Shown here one piece after another: positions 7,626 to 15,238 of a stretch of 37,061 nucleotides of DNA. Under the pieces are notes generated by a model. It was not told where the DNA came from. It did no database searches and saw only the letters and a program-made list of their open reading frames with translations. This stretch comes from Patescibacteria group bacterium (lineage in GTDB: Bacteria > Patescibacteriota > Gracilibacteria > UBA1369 > UBA12470). A program made the position numbers and the translations under genes. The first letter of the stretch is position 1. Each line of letters opens with the position of its first letter. The stretch lies in assembly GCA_018816885.1 (NCBI GenBank), contig JAHIUS010000016.1, positions 1 through 37,061 of the forward strand, given 5' to 3'.

Positions 7626-8369
7626 TTACTGCATTTCGCCAACTATTGTTGTGTGTGGACCTGCCTGAGTTTTTTCATTGATAGCCATTGTAGTAGCGCT
7701 GTCAACGAGGTCGGTTAGCTCTTCGCATAAAGCTTGTGCGGTTTCATATGCTTGTTCCAGTCCGGCCCCTTGCGAAACGTCGACGCTTTGTCCCAATACA
7801 TTAACTCCTTCAATGACACACTCGCCACCCATAACCCAGTTGTCGCCTCCGTAACAGGTCACATTACCTGTCTGCATTTTGAATCCGCCTTCAGAAAAAC
7901 TCAAATGTCCAATTTGTGTTCCGGGATGAGCGATAACAGTTGAGCGTGAAGTTAATTCTATATCTTTTCTAACAACTCGTCCGCCTCTGGCAGGGTCGGT
8001 CAAAATTGCAGAGCAATGGAATCCATCCGCTTCAGGATCGCCGGCTACAATGCCTCTTAAGCTATTTCCATCCACCGTCACCAGTTCAAAATACCTTGAT
8101 GGAATCAAGTCGGCCCCCTGTTTTTGCTGCGGGAACCTCGACATCTGATCGGATTGTGCGGACTGCTTGTCCAAGACATACCAAGTGCTGTCATTAATCA
8201 ATTGCCGAAACCCACCTACCAACGATAACGCATCCACATTTTCAGGCGATGTGTATCCGCCAAGTTTTTTAGGCAAAAGAGCCCCGCAGCCCGCCTGGGA
8301 CAATAAAGTTGCAGCCAATAACAAGACAGTTCCTCCAAAACGGCGACAATTACGTTCAGTATTTTTCAT
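7626..8369 (-). CDS. Lipoprotein, unknown function
   Basis: 247 residues. A lipoprotein signal peptide (basic start, LLLAATLL hydrophobic core, lipobox S-Q-A-G-C with Cys ~28) places it on the outer face of the membrane. The mature part appears mostly beta-rich in the middle (for example SRYFELVTVDGNSLRGIVAGDPEAD) with a helical C-terminus. It has four to five further cysteines, including one in VTCYGG and one in GECVIEG. No family is recognised. It has a clear promoter (8398-8426), so it is transcribed on its own. Confidence 0.6.
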   Translation of the reverse strand: MKNTERNCRRFGGTVLLLAATLLSQAGCGALLPKKLGGYTSPENVDALSLVGGFRQLINDSTWYVLDKQSAQSDQMSRFPQQKQGADLIPSRYFELVTVDGNSLRGIVAGDPEADGFHCSAILTDPARGGRVVRKDIELTSRSTVIAHPGTQIGHLSFSEGGFKMQTGNVTCYGGDNWVMGGECVIEGVNVLGQSVDVSQGAGLEQAYETAQALCEELTDLVDSATTMAINEKTQAGPHTTIVGEMQ

Positions 8370-8397
8370 AAAGGTTTCTTTAATAAAATAAGGCCGA

Positions 8398-8426
8398 ATC
8401 GTAGGTTATTGTAGGGGTTTTGTCAA
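8398..8426 (-). promoter_or_regulatory. Sigma-70 type promoter of the lipoprotein gene
   Basis: In the minus sense TTGACA (8421-8426), a 17-bp spacer, then TACGAT (8398-8403). The -10 lies 28 bp before the ATG at 8369. The leader is AT-rich with no Shine-Dalgarno sequence. Confidence 0.7.
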
Positions 8427-8470
8427 TGCCTAGTTCATGCCGCACTTGTTTTCCATCCCTGGAGTTATTA

Positions 8471-9037
8471 TTAATGAGCGTTTTCGTAATCAATATAATC
8501 ACGCCCTACGTAGCACTGATCATGCCTTAACAAAATAAGCGCCATAGTTGCAGCACATGCATGCATGCAATCTAAGCCCATTTGCTCAAATTCCAAAATA
8601 ACACCGCGCATATTTTTACCGCCAAAACATTCACGCAGCTTCTGAGGAAGCATCTCAAACAGATCTTCATTACAGCAACTCTGGCAAAATCCTTCTACTG
8701 ATTTACGGAATGACATGTAAATAGACGTATTCCCGCTTAATTCACTCAAAACATCTAAAATTTCTTTGGTAAATTCATACACGGGCCGAAAAGCCTCTTT
8801 GGGGTTATTGCGCGGGTCCATGGGGTGGAAAGTCAGCCCAAGCTCTTTTGCAAGCGGCTCAATTAATTCATACCCTGTCTTGGTAAGTATGGCATCAGAA
8901 GCACCGGGGGAATTAGCGTAAGTATCAATAATACCTTGCTCATTGAGCGTATACATAAGCTGGTCAACAAACATTTTAGGAACTTCGACACGCGAACTGT
9001 TCATCCTGTTCCCACTAGTCTCCAATGAAGCATCCAT
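8471..9037 (-). CDS. Hypothetical cytoplasmic protein with clustered cysteines
   Basis: 188 residues, no signal peptide and no transmembrane segment. I do not recognise a family. The second half holds paired cysteines (F-C-Q-S-C-C-N-E-D around 117-124, ECFGG, and D-C-M-H-A-C about 155-160), which could bind a metal. The first half looks helical. Base composition is AT-richer than the core genes nearby, as in other orphan genes of this window. An extended -10 (TGT-TATGAT, 9066-9074) lies 28 bp upstream. Confidence 0.5.
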   Translation of the reverse strand: MDASLETSGNRMNSSRVEVPKMFVDQLMYTLNEQGIIDTYANSPGASDAILTKTGYELIEPLAKELGLTFHPMDPRNNPKEAFRPVYEFTKEILDVLSELSGNTSIYMSFRKSVEGFCQSCCNEDLFEMLPQKLRECFGGKNMRGVILEFEQMGLDCMHACAATMALILLRHDQCYVGRDYIDYENAH

Positions 9038-9065
9038 AGGTTGGTAGATTAAATGTTAGGGAAAC

Positions 9066-9074
9066 ATCATAACA
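9066..9074 (-). promoter_or_regulatory. Extended -10 promoter of the 8471-9037 gene
   Basis: The minus strand reads TGT-TATGAT. The leader that follows contains TCCCTAACATTTAAT before the ATG, much like the leader of the gene at 23440 (TCCCTAACTTTTAAT). Confidence 0.5.
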
Positions 9075-9105
9075 AAATCGCGCAGTCTAAGCTACAAACA
9101 AAGCT

Positions 9106-9122
9106 GTTTTGCGAAGCAAAAC
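9106..9122 (-). terminator. Hairpin terminator after rplT
   Basis: GTTTTGC, GAA loop, GCAAAAC, a perfect 7-bp stem. In the minus sense it follows the rplT stop and heptamer array and leads into a T-rich stretch (AGCTTTGTTTG). It is a member of the dispersed GTTTTGC hairpin family. Confidence 0.65.
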
Positions 9123-9127
9123 ACCAA

Positions 9128-9169
9128 ACTACCGACTGTAGACTGCAGACTGTCTACTACCAACTACTC
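9128..9169. repeat. ACT-phased heptamer array at the rplT 3' end
   Basis: ACT occurs at 9128, 9135, 9142, 9149, 9156 and 9163, exactly 7 bp apart, six units (for example ACTGTAG and ACTGCAG). The rplT TAG codon (9164-9166 read on the minus strand) is inside the last unit, so the array starts at the stop codon and runs 3' toward the terminator hairpin. Confidence 0.85.
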
Positions 9170-9511
9170 CTTCGCAAACTCCACAACCTTTTTGAAAACC
9201 TCGGGCTTGTGAACGGCGATATCGGCAAGAATCTTACGGTCAACAATGACCTTTTTCTCAGTAAGAGCGTTCATAAACCGACTGTACATCCATCCTTCAG
9301 CCCGAACGGCAGCATTGATTCTGGTAATCCAAAGACGCCTAAATACGCGCTTTTTCTTCCTCCGATCAACATAAGCGTGCATTCCGGCCTTCGCGACAGC
9401 GTTTTTCGCCCTTCGGAAAAGGTTCTTTCGCCCGCCCCGATAGCCTTTTGCCATGTCGGTAATTTTGTTGTGTCTTCTTCTGGTGGTTGTTCCGTGCTTA
9501 ACTCGAGTCAT
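9164..9511 (-). CDS. rplT: 50S ribosomal protein L20
   Basis: 115 residues, normal for bL20. The basic N-terminal extension (MTRVKHGTTTRRRHNK) and the KGYRGGRKNLFRRAKNAV and WITRINAAVR motifs identify it. It binds 23S rRNA early in large-subunit assembly, and in many bacteria it represses its own operon through the mRNA. It is the last gene of the canonical infC-rpmI-rplT operon. Its TAG stop falls within a heptamer array. Confidence 0.97.
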   Translation of the reverse strand: MTRVKHGTTTRRRHNKITDMAKGYRGGRKNLFRRAKNAVAKAGMHAYVDRRKKKRVFRRLWITRINAAVRAEGWMYSRFMNALTEKKVIVDRKILADIAVHKPEVFKKVVEFAKE

Positions 9512-9537
9512 TGTATTTAATTGTTAGTTATTTATAA

Positions 9538-9578
9538 ATCAAAATCATAGATCAAAAATCAAAGATCAAAGATCTATG
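9538..9578. repeat. ATC-phased heptamer array between rplT and rpmI
   Basis: ATC occurs at 9538, 9544, 9551, 9558, 9565 and 9572 (spacing 6, then 7 four times). Units are of the ATCAAAG/ATCATAG type. The rpmI TAG (9574-9576, minus) is part of the last unit. In the rpmI sense the units carry TGA every 7 bp. Confidence 0.85.
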
Positions 9579-9765
9579 AAGATAAGAGCTTGTTGAGCTT
9601 CTTTTCGTTGGACTTGGAAACACATTGCTTGTTCCCTCCAAGTTTCTTTTGTCTTTTGGATTTTTGTGAAAGAAGATGCCTTTTGCAGGATTTCTCCATT
9701 CGGATCTTCCCTGAACCTGTTTTTTTAGCGCGTTTCTTCGTGCCGCTATGAGTTTTTTGCTTCAT
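9574..9765 (-). CDS. rpmI: 50S ribosomal protein L35
   Basis: 63 residues, the usual length for bL35. KQKTHSGTKKRAKKTGSGKI and the C-terminal KKLNKLL region are diagnostic. It is a small basic large-subunit protein encoded between infC and rplT as in most bacteria. The spacers on both sides are filled by heptamer arrays instead of the usual short intercistronic region. Confidence 0.93.
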   Translation of the reverse strand: MKQKTHSGTKKRAKKTGSGKIRMEKSCKRHLLSQKSKRQKKLGGNKQCVSKSNEKKLNKLLSS

Positions 9766-9801
9766 GATTTGAGTATTTTTAAAATTTAATTTTTCACCAC
9801 T

Positions 9802-9836
9802 CTATGGTTTTTGATCTATGATCTAGGGTCTATTTC
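9802..9836. repeat. Heptamer array at the infC 3' end
   Basis: Five contiguous 7-bp units, with CTA starting at 9802, 9816, 9823 and 9830 and TTTTGAT between. Read in the infC sense, TAG recurs every 7 bp. The first TAG is the infC stop codon itself (9830-9832). Confidence 0.8.
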
Positions 9837-10339
9837 ACGGGACTTAGAATCATCACCAGGGTATACCCCTGCCCTTTCGGATCCTGGTCCACCTTCGAGT
9901 ACTCCTTCAGCATATCCTTGAACTCGTGCATTTTATTATATCCGAGGTCCTTGTGCTGCATTTCCCTGCCCTTGAATATCAGTTGAACCTTTACACCATT
10001 CCCTTCTTTCAAAAACTTTATTGCGCTGTTAGCCTTCATTTCCATTGAGCCCTTATCTGTTCTGAGGGAAAGTCGGATTCCTTTTATCTCAGATTTTTTC
10101 TGCGATTTGCGCTGTTTTTGATCAATCTTCTTCTGGTGGTACTGATATTTTCCGTAATCCATTACCTTGCAAACGGGAGGATTGGCTTTCGGGGCTACCT
10201 CAATCAGGTCGAGACCCTGTTCTTGAGCCAAAGCCATGGCCTTTCCGGTTCCCATAATTCCAAGCTGTTCATCGTCCTCCGAAATGAGGCGGACAGTAGG
10301 GACCTTGATCTGATGATTTGCGCGTAATCTTTTAGCGAT
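9830..10339 (-). CDS. infC: Translation initiation factor IF-3, apparent AUC start
   Basis: The body matches IF-3: N-domain RLRANHQIK then VRLISEDDEQLGIM, linker DYGKYQYHQKK, C-domain IRLSLRTDKGSMEMKAN. IF-3 prevents subunit joining and polices start-codon choice on the 30S subunit. The conserved N-terminus extends 28 codons upstream of the first ATG (10255), so that ATG cannot be the true start. In this frame no ATG, GTG or TTG lies between it and the TAA at 10373-10375. The best start is ATC at 10337-10339, giving (M)AKRLRANHQIK and 169 residues. A promoter puts the transcript start only ~24 bp upstream. E. coli infC also uses a rare start (AUU), which lets IF-3 repress itself. The rest of the start call is inference. 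Confidence 0.9.
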   Translation of the reverse strand: MAKRLRANHQIKVPTVRLISEDDEQLGIMGTGKAMALAQEQGLDLIEVAPKANPPVCKVMDYGKYQYHQKKIDQKQRKSQKKSEIKGIRLSLRTDKGSMEMKANSAIKFLKEGNGVKVQLIFKGREMQHKDLGYNKMHEFKDMLKEYSKVDQDPKGQGYTLVMILSPVK

Positions 10340-10369
10340 TTTAGTGGGGTTGCAGGTTAAAGCCCAACA

Positions 10370-10398
10370 ATCTTATGAGAAAACTTTACTGTAGTCAA
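10370..10398 (-). promoter_or_regulatory. Promoter of infC-rpmI-rplT
   Basis: In the minus sense TTGACT (10393-10398), 17 bp, TAAGAT (10370-10375). It implies a leader of about 24 nt before the AUC start. The leader contains TTTAACCTG, half of the palindrome seen upstream of the HNH genes. It overlaps a divergent ispG promoter. Confidence 0.65.
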
Positions 10399-10413
10399 GT
10401 AAAAGCATAAACT
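10385..10413 (+). promoter_or_regulatory. Candidate promoter of ispG, overlapping the infC promoter
   Basis: TTTACT (10385-10390), 17-bp spacer, TAAACT (10408-10413), 23 bp before the ispG ATG. The infC -35 box lies inside this spacer, so the two polymerases would exclude each other. Confidence 0.45.
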
Positions 10414-10436
10414 GGTCGAGCTTTAATATTTGGCTT

Positions 10437-11432
10437 ATGCAAGTCACCAGGGCGGAAACCGCCCAAATAAAAAAAAACACGCCTAAAGGCGTAACAATTC
10501 AATCGATGTGCAGTACAGACACCGAAGATGTCAAAGCAACGGTTGCCCAAGTCCGTGCTCTCGAGAAAGAAGGATGCGAGCTAATCAGAGTTGCCGTCCC
10601 GACCGAAAAAGCCGCGAAAGCGCTTTCAAAAATCAAGAAGAAAATGACAGTCCCCTTGATTGCGGACATACATTTTAACCCGAAACTGGCGATCCTCGCT
10701 CTCGAAAACGGCGCGGACAAAATCAGAATTAATCCCGAGAACATCGGCGATAAAAAAGAGCTCAAAAAAATAGCTTTAGCCGCCAAAAAACATGGAGCAA
10801 AAATCCGAATCGGCTTCAACGAAGGCAGTAGAGGCACTGAAAACTTAGCCAAAACCGCAAAAACCTGGATCAAATTTTTCGAGAAAATACCCTTCACGGA
10901 CCTCGTAATATCGGTAAAAAGCAGCTCAGTCCGCAAAACAATCGAAGCAAACAGAGCGCTTAAAGATTGCGGCTACCCGCTCCACATCGGAGTAACAGAA
11001 GCAGGGACCCGCGAAACCGGCGCAATCCGCAGCGCAATAGCGGTAGGATCACTCCTGGCGGATGGAATCGGCGACACGATTAGGATCTCTCTCGCCGCAG
11101 ACCCCGTCGAAGAAGTGAAAGTCGCCAAAAAAATCCTCGATGCCCTCGATATACGCAAGCTACCCTTAAGAATAATAGCCTGCCCAACCTGCGGACGAAC
11201 CAAAGCAGATGTCTGGGCCGCTGCCGAAAAACTCGAACGCGACCTCCGGCCCAAAAATCCGCTGGTAGTCGCAATCCTCGGCTGCGGCGTAAACGTTATT
11301 GGCGAATCCAAAGGCGCCGACTATACTCTTGTAGGCGTTGATAAGAGTCACTTTACTCTACTAAAAGGGCGGAAACCGGTGATGAAGAAGGCAACTTACG
11401 AGGAAATATTTAAATATCTGAAAGAACTATGA
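10437..11432 (+). CDS. ispG: 4-hydroxy-3-methylbut-2-enyl diphosphate synthase (flavodoxin/ferredoxin)
   Basis: 331 residues, within the range of short bacterial GcpE/IspG. The TIM-barrel part has VTIQSMCSTDT, PLIADIHFNPKLA and KIRINPENIG. The [4Fe-4S] ligands are in A-C-P-T-C-G-R (about residues 243-249) and G-C-G-V-N-V-I-G-E (about 277-285). The second motif is a variant of the usual GCVVNGPGE, but the cysteine and glutamate are kept. The enzyme converts MEcPP to HMBPP in the MEP isoprenoid pathway. It begins the isoprenoid cluster; dxr, ispDF and ispE follow on the same strand. Its TGA overlaps the next ATG (ATGA). Confidence 0.93.
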   Translation: MQVTRAETAQIKKNTPKGVTIQSMCSTDTEDVKATVAQVRALEKEGCELIRVAVPTEKAAKALSKIKKKMTVPLIADIHFNPKLAILALENGADKIRINPENIGDKKELKKIALAAKKHGAKIRIGFNEGSRGTENLAKTAKTWIKFFEKIPFTDLVISVKSSSVRKTIEANRALKDCGYPLHIGVTEAGTRETGAIRSAIAVGSLLADGIGDTIRISLAADPVEEVKVAKKILDALDIRKLPLRIIACPTCGRTKADVWAAAEKLERDLRPKNPLVVAILGCGVNVIGESKGADYTLVGVDKSHFTLLKGRKPVMKKATYEEIFKYLKEL

Positions 11433-11764
11433 ATGAGATACAGGGCGACTCGGGCTCGAGGGAAGAATATAGCGAAAGTTTTATTGAGGAGCAGTTCAGT
11501 GCTTTGATAGAGAAACTGCGTACTTCTTCAAATAACCTTAGGATTAAGGGGCCATTTACCCGCATTGACGGGGTGGTAATGTGGCATTTTTATGCGGAAG
11601 CGCCTAGGAGGGGCTCGACCATGTTTACGGAAATCAGGTACAGCAAAGACGAAAGAATCTTTAGAGGATTTCTTAATGGAGTCCTCAATGATTTTGACGA
11701 AGATGGCTTCAGGCTTGAAAGTATAGAAGAAGTTCTGGGGGGGCTTGAAGAAAAATTCACATGA
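11429..11764 (+). CDS. Small orphan protein translationally coupled to ispG
   Basis: 111 residues, acidic, no signal or membrane segment. The ATG overlaps the ispG stop as ATGA, so translation is probably coupled. Predicted alpha/beta: a helical N-terminal half (FIEEQFSALIEKLRTSS), strands (GVVMWHFYAEAPRRGSTMFTEIRY), and a C-terminal helix. No family is recognised. Its place between ispG and the membrane glycosyltransferase suggests a linked role, but that is only context. Confidence 0.6.
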   Translation: MNEIQGDSGSREEYSESFIEEQFSALIEKLRTSSNNLRIKGPFTRIDGVVMWHFYAEAPRRGSTMFTEIRYSKDERIFRGFLNGVLNDFDEDGFRLESIEEVLGGLEEKFT

Positions 11765-11811
11765 CGCACATCAAACTTTTCAAACAGGCTGGTCAATAAG
11801 AGCGACTAAAA

Positions 11812-11840
11812 TTGCCACCATCTGTCGCGTCAGATATACT
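11812..11840 (+). promoter_or_regulatory. Promoter of the GT-C/dxr/ispDF/ispE operon
   Basis: TTGCCA (11812-11817), 17 bp, TATACT (11835-11840). The predicted transcript starts at the beginning of the heptamer array, which makes the array the 5' leader. Confidence 0.6.
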
Positions 11841-11846
11841 CCACCC

Positions 11847-11881
11847 ACTGGGTACTTGGCACTCATTACTTCTTACTAACA
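11847..11881. repeat. ACT-phased heptamer array, 5' leader of the GT-C gene
   Basis: ACT at 11847, 11854, 11861, 11868 and 11875, exactly 7 bp apart. The stretch 11841-11871 is nearly identical to 24041-24071 (about three differences in 31 bp), so the arrays are related copies. It lies between the promoter and the ATG at 11886. Confidence 0.85.
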
Positions 11882-11885
11882 CAAC

Positions 11886-14330
11886 ATGCAAAAAACCATA
11901 AAAGTCATCCTCGCCTTCATCTGGCTCGCCGTAATCGGCTACTTTTTTTACTTCCAGAATCACCTCTATTACTTAGAGAGCCTCACCTTCCTGGGAAGGA
12001 TTATTCCCGGGCTTATTGCGGTCGCGATAGTTTTGATAGGAGCCTTTTTATTCAAAAAAACAAACTTCTGGATAGCCCTACTCACAATCTTTCTCCTGAC
12101 AGGCACGGTATTAACAGCCTCTCAGCTATCGGCAGACCTCGCCCTCTACAGCGGGAACACCTTGATCCAGGATGAACTCGGCTGGGGGATGCTCGCGGAA
12201 GGAATCGAGCCCTCGGCAGGCATGACGGTTATGGTGGAAAAGGACACAATCGTGGGAAGTTCAAGCAAACTTATGTCGGCACTACCCGCAGAAATAGGAG
12301 AGTTTTTCGCAAAAGTAGATATCCTTAAATCAGTCGCATTCGTTTGGCTGAACCTCATAATGGTGGTCGGATTTCTCGCACTTCTCACTTTGGCGGCCTT
12401 CTCAATCGGACATAAAATCCTCAAACCCAAGAATCTGACCCTCGCAGAATTCCTGATGAGTACGGCGATAGGAATAGGAATTTATATGGGCGCGATGTTT
12501 GTCCTTGGGCTTGCCGATCTGATTTATTGGCCGGTCATAGTCGCGATAGCGGCAATCGGATCAGCATTTTCAGGAAGAAGCATCCTTTTATTAATTAAAA
12601 AAATAACAACCTGGCAACCGAAAATCACGCCAAGCATCCTCCCGCTCGCGGCGATAACGGTCCTGATTTACAACATACTGGACATCATAAGACCCGTTCC
12701 GATAGGATGGGACGACACCAATTACTACCTCTACATCCCGGAAAAAATCGCTGGAACTCACGGTCTTCTCGACGGCGCGGGAGGTATGTACAACTGGGAA
12801 CTTTTCACAACAATCGCAAGCTTCACAAACAGCGCGATGCTGCCGATGTTCACGAACTTTTGGGGAGGCCTACTCGCTTTGGCGGCTCTATACCTTGTCC
12901 TAAAGCAATTTCTTTCGAATAAAAACGCACTTACGCTAACAAGTCTTTTTTACATTTTGCCGGCGGTGATTTTTCAATCCTCAACAGATATAAAAAACGA
13001 CCTTCCGCTACTATTCTTCATCTTGATGGCGGTTTACGCTTTTACCAAAAAAGAGACAAGGTTCGCCGCGATAATGCTGGGAATCGCAGTTGGAATAAAA
13101 GCAACGGCGGCGATAGCGGTAATCGCAATGATCCCTCTGCTATTCAAGAAAAAACAAGCAATAGCGGTAGGATTCTTCCTGTTCGCGATGCTATTCTTCG
13201 TGGCCGGACAGGGGAATTTATTCCTTGTCGATATGTTCTCCCCGGAAACAATACGGATAATCTCGTATGCGCTTCTCGGAACCGGAGTATTGGCTTTGAT
13301 ACCCGTTAGACCAACCAAGCAAACGGCGGTATTTCTGGGGCTCATTGCCGCCACCATGCTCCCCTGGATTATCAACAACTCGATTATCGATGGCATGCCG
13401 CTCACCACCACAACATATCTTGGCAGCAACCCGAACAATGCAGGAATCAGCTTCACCGGGTATGTCGAGCAGTGTCCCGACCTGGAGAATCTCGATGAGG
13501 AGCTCTCGCGATACATAACCGGTAACGGGCAGAAAGAGTTTGGCGTGAACCTCTTTCATTTATTGAGAATGCCTTGGCAGATGACGATGAACCCCGGTTT
13601 TACGGGGATTTATTTGGATATAAGTTTCATATTTTTGGGGCTTTTGCCGTTATTTTTGTGGTATCTGATAGAAAAAAACGACAAAAAATTCAAAGTAATT
13701 GCAACTGCAAGTGCCTTTTACTTCCTCATTCTTACTCTGTTTTTCAACGGGGTGATTTGGTACGGACTTGCCGGGATTTGTATGCTGATTTTGCTTGTTG
13801 GTATTATGCTGGAATCTTATGAAAAAGACTCTTGGCAGGGTGAAAAAATGCTGAGCCTTGTTGTAAGAACGGCGCTTACCATTACGGCCATTACGGTTGT
13901 TTTTATGAAAATCGCATCTTTCGGCAGTATCGAACAGTTGGCTTATCTCGGGGAAGTTATTGATGAAGAAAAATATATCGAAACCATTTATCCCGGAGTA
14001 TTGCAGGCAGTCGAAATAGTGCCGGAAGATACTCATGTGTTAAGCATTGGCGGAGGAACAGCATACTTTTTTGCGGGGGAAAATATCGACTTCGTTAAAG
14101 ATGAAACCTTTGACACCCTGGCTTGCCTTAGGCAAAATTACACCCCAGAGGAAGTCATAGAAATTTACAGAGATCTGGGGATCGGATACATGGCAATCGA
14201 CTACACTTTGCTTTTGGAACCGGATGCGGACGACGCAATTCGGAAAAGATACATAAACGCTCTCGAATTTGCAGATAAGTACTTGGAAAAACTGGTCTCC
14301 AAAGAAGATTTTGCTCTCTACAAAATATGA
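11886..14330 (+). CDS. Large polytopic membrane protein, putative GT-C glycosyltransferase
   Basis: 814 residues with many transmembrane segments. After six or seven N-terminal segments there is G-W-D-D-T-N-Y-Y-L-Y-I-P (about 273-285). This is typical of the first extracytoplasmic loop of GT-C enzymes, where the Asp pair is catalytic. SSTDIKNDLPLLFF and a GIAVGIKATA segment follow, both common in ArnT/PMT-like families. The last ~100 residues form a soluble domain (for example HVLSIGGGTAYFFAGENIDF). Such enzymes transfer sugars from polyprenyl phosphate. Its TGA overlaps the dxr ATG (ATGA), which places a polyprenol-dependent enzyme in the same operon as polyprenol precursor synthesis. The 3' third uses noticeably more AT-rich codons. 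The acceptor is unknown. Confidence 0.65.
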   Translation: MQKTIKVILAFIWLAVIGYFFYFQNHLYYLESLTFLGRIIPGLIAVAIVLIGAFLFKKTNFWIALLTIFLLTGTVLTASQLSADLALYSGNTLIQDELGWGMLAEGIEPSAGMTVMVEKDTIVGSSSKLMSALPAEIGEFFAKVDILKSVAFVWLNLIMVVGFLALLTLAAFSIGHKILKPKNLTLAEFLMSTAIGIGIYMGAMFVLGLADLIYWPVIVAIAAIGSAFSGRSILLLIKKITTWQPKITPSILPLAAITVLIYNILDIIRPVPIGWDDTNYYLYIPEKIAGTHGLLDGAGGMYNWELFTTIASFTNSAMLPMFTNFWGGLLALAALYLVLKQFLSNKNALTLTSLFYILPAVIFQSSTDIKNDLPLLFFILMAVYAFTKKETRFAAIMLGIAVGIKATAAIAVIAMIPLLFKKKQAIAVGFFLFAMLFFVAGQGNLFLVDMFSPETIRIISYALLGTGVLALIPVRPTKQTAVFLGLIAATMLPWIINNSIIDGMPLTTTTYLGSNPNNAGISFTGYVEQCPDLENLDEELSRYITGNGQKEFGVNLFHLLRMPWQMTMNPGFTGIYLDISFIFLGLLPLFLWYLIEKNDKKFKVIATASAFYFLILTLFFNGVIWYGLAGICMLILLVGIMLESYEKDSWQGEKMLSLVVRTALTITAITVVFMKIASFGSIEQLAYLGEVIDEEKYIETIYPGVLQAVEIVPEDTHVLSIGGGTAYFFAGENIDFVKDETFDTLACLRQNYTPEEVIEIYRDLGIGYMAIDYTLLLEPDADDAIRKRYINALEFADKYLEKLVSKEDFALYKI

Positions 14331-15238
14331 AAAAAATAATAGTTCTCGGCTCAACCGGTTCGGTCGGCCGCCAAGCTCTGCAGGTTGCAAAAGGCCAAAA
14401 AATAGTCGGCATAAGCGGCCATTCCAACCTGAAACTTCTCGAAAAACAGGCGAAAGAATTCGGCTGCCCTTATACGCTGGACCCTATGGAACTTGCCTCG
14501 CAAAAATGCGATATAGTAGTAAACGCAATCTCGGGACTTGCCGGCCTCCCGCCTCTTCTCGCCGCATTGGAAGCGGGCAATAAAGTTGCACTCGCAAACA
14601 AAGAATCAATAGTTGCCGCCGGTTCCCGCCTGCACAAATACCGCGATCAAATAATTCCCGTCGATTCCGAACACTCTTCGATTTATAGATGCCTGCAAGG
14701 CCGCGAAGAACCGATCAGGCGCATAATTTTAACCTGTTCGGGCGGCCCTTTCTTCGGTCGCACGGATCTTTTCGGGATAACCCCTAAGCAAGCTCTCGCC
14801 CACCCAACATGGAAAATGGGCAAGAAAATCTCAATAGATTCCGCAACACTGATGAACAAAGGATTCGAAATCATCGAGGCGCACCATCTTTTCGACATCC
14901 CTTATGAAAAAATCGATGTTCTCATCCATCCTCAAAGCCTCGTTCACGGCATAGTTGAATTCGAAGACGGCTCAATCCTCGCTCACGCTAGCAATCCGGA
15001 CATGCGCATCCCGATAGCTTACGCCCTGGGACTTCCGGCGCCTAACAACAAACTCAACCTTACAAGCCTGGAATTCTTCCAGCCCGATCATAAAACTTTC
15101 AAAGGCATCAAACTTGCGCTAAAATTCCAATCCCGCGGCGAAAGTCTGGTCCGCGCGAACGACGAAGCTGTCTCGAAATTCCTCGCAGGAGAAATAAGCT
15201 TCCTCGACATCTATAAATACATAGAAAAGAACGCATGA
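14327..15238 (+). CDS. dxr: 1-deoxy-D-xylulose 5-phosphate reductoisomerase, short form
   Basis: 303 residues against about 380-400 in most bacteria. NADPH motif G-S-T-G-S-V-G (8-14), LANKES, metal ligands in V-D-S-E-H (about 109-113) and the glutamate of MNKGFEIIEA, the SGGPF loop, AHPTWKMGKKISIDSATLMNKG and HPQSLVHGIVEFEDGS are all present, so catalysis should be intact. The missing residues are in the N-terminal nucleotide domain, between the Rossmann start and NAISGLAGLPP, and at the C-terminal helical bundle. The enzyme makes MEP from DXP. Both ends overlap neighbours by 4 bp (ATGA), showing tight operon packing. Confidence 0.92.
   Translation: MKKIIVLGSTGSVGRQALQVAKGQKIVGISGHSNLKLLEKQAKEFGCPYTLDPMELASQKCDIVVNAISGLAGLPPLLAALEAGNKVALANKESIVAAGSRLHKYRDQIIPVDSEHSSIYRCLQGREEPIRRIILTCSGGPFFGRTDLFGITPKQALAHPTWKMGKKISIDSATLMNKGFEIIEAHHLFDIPYEKIDVLIHPQSLVHGIVEFEDGSILAHASNPDMRIPIAYALGLPAPNNKLNLTSLEFFQPDHKTFKGIKLALKFQSRGESLVRANDEAVSKFLAGEISFLDIYKYIEKNA

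Noticed and set aside
9128..9169. Tandem repeats as a CRISPR array
   Set aside because: Units are 7 bp, contiguous and degenerate; there are no spacers of constant length and no cas genes.
4601..15238. UGA recoding (code 25) as in Gracilibacteria
   Set aside because: holB, ispG, dxr and the GT-C gene end at TGA at the expected protein ends, and I noticed no in-frame TGA inside conserved genes.
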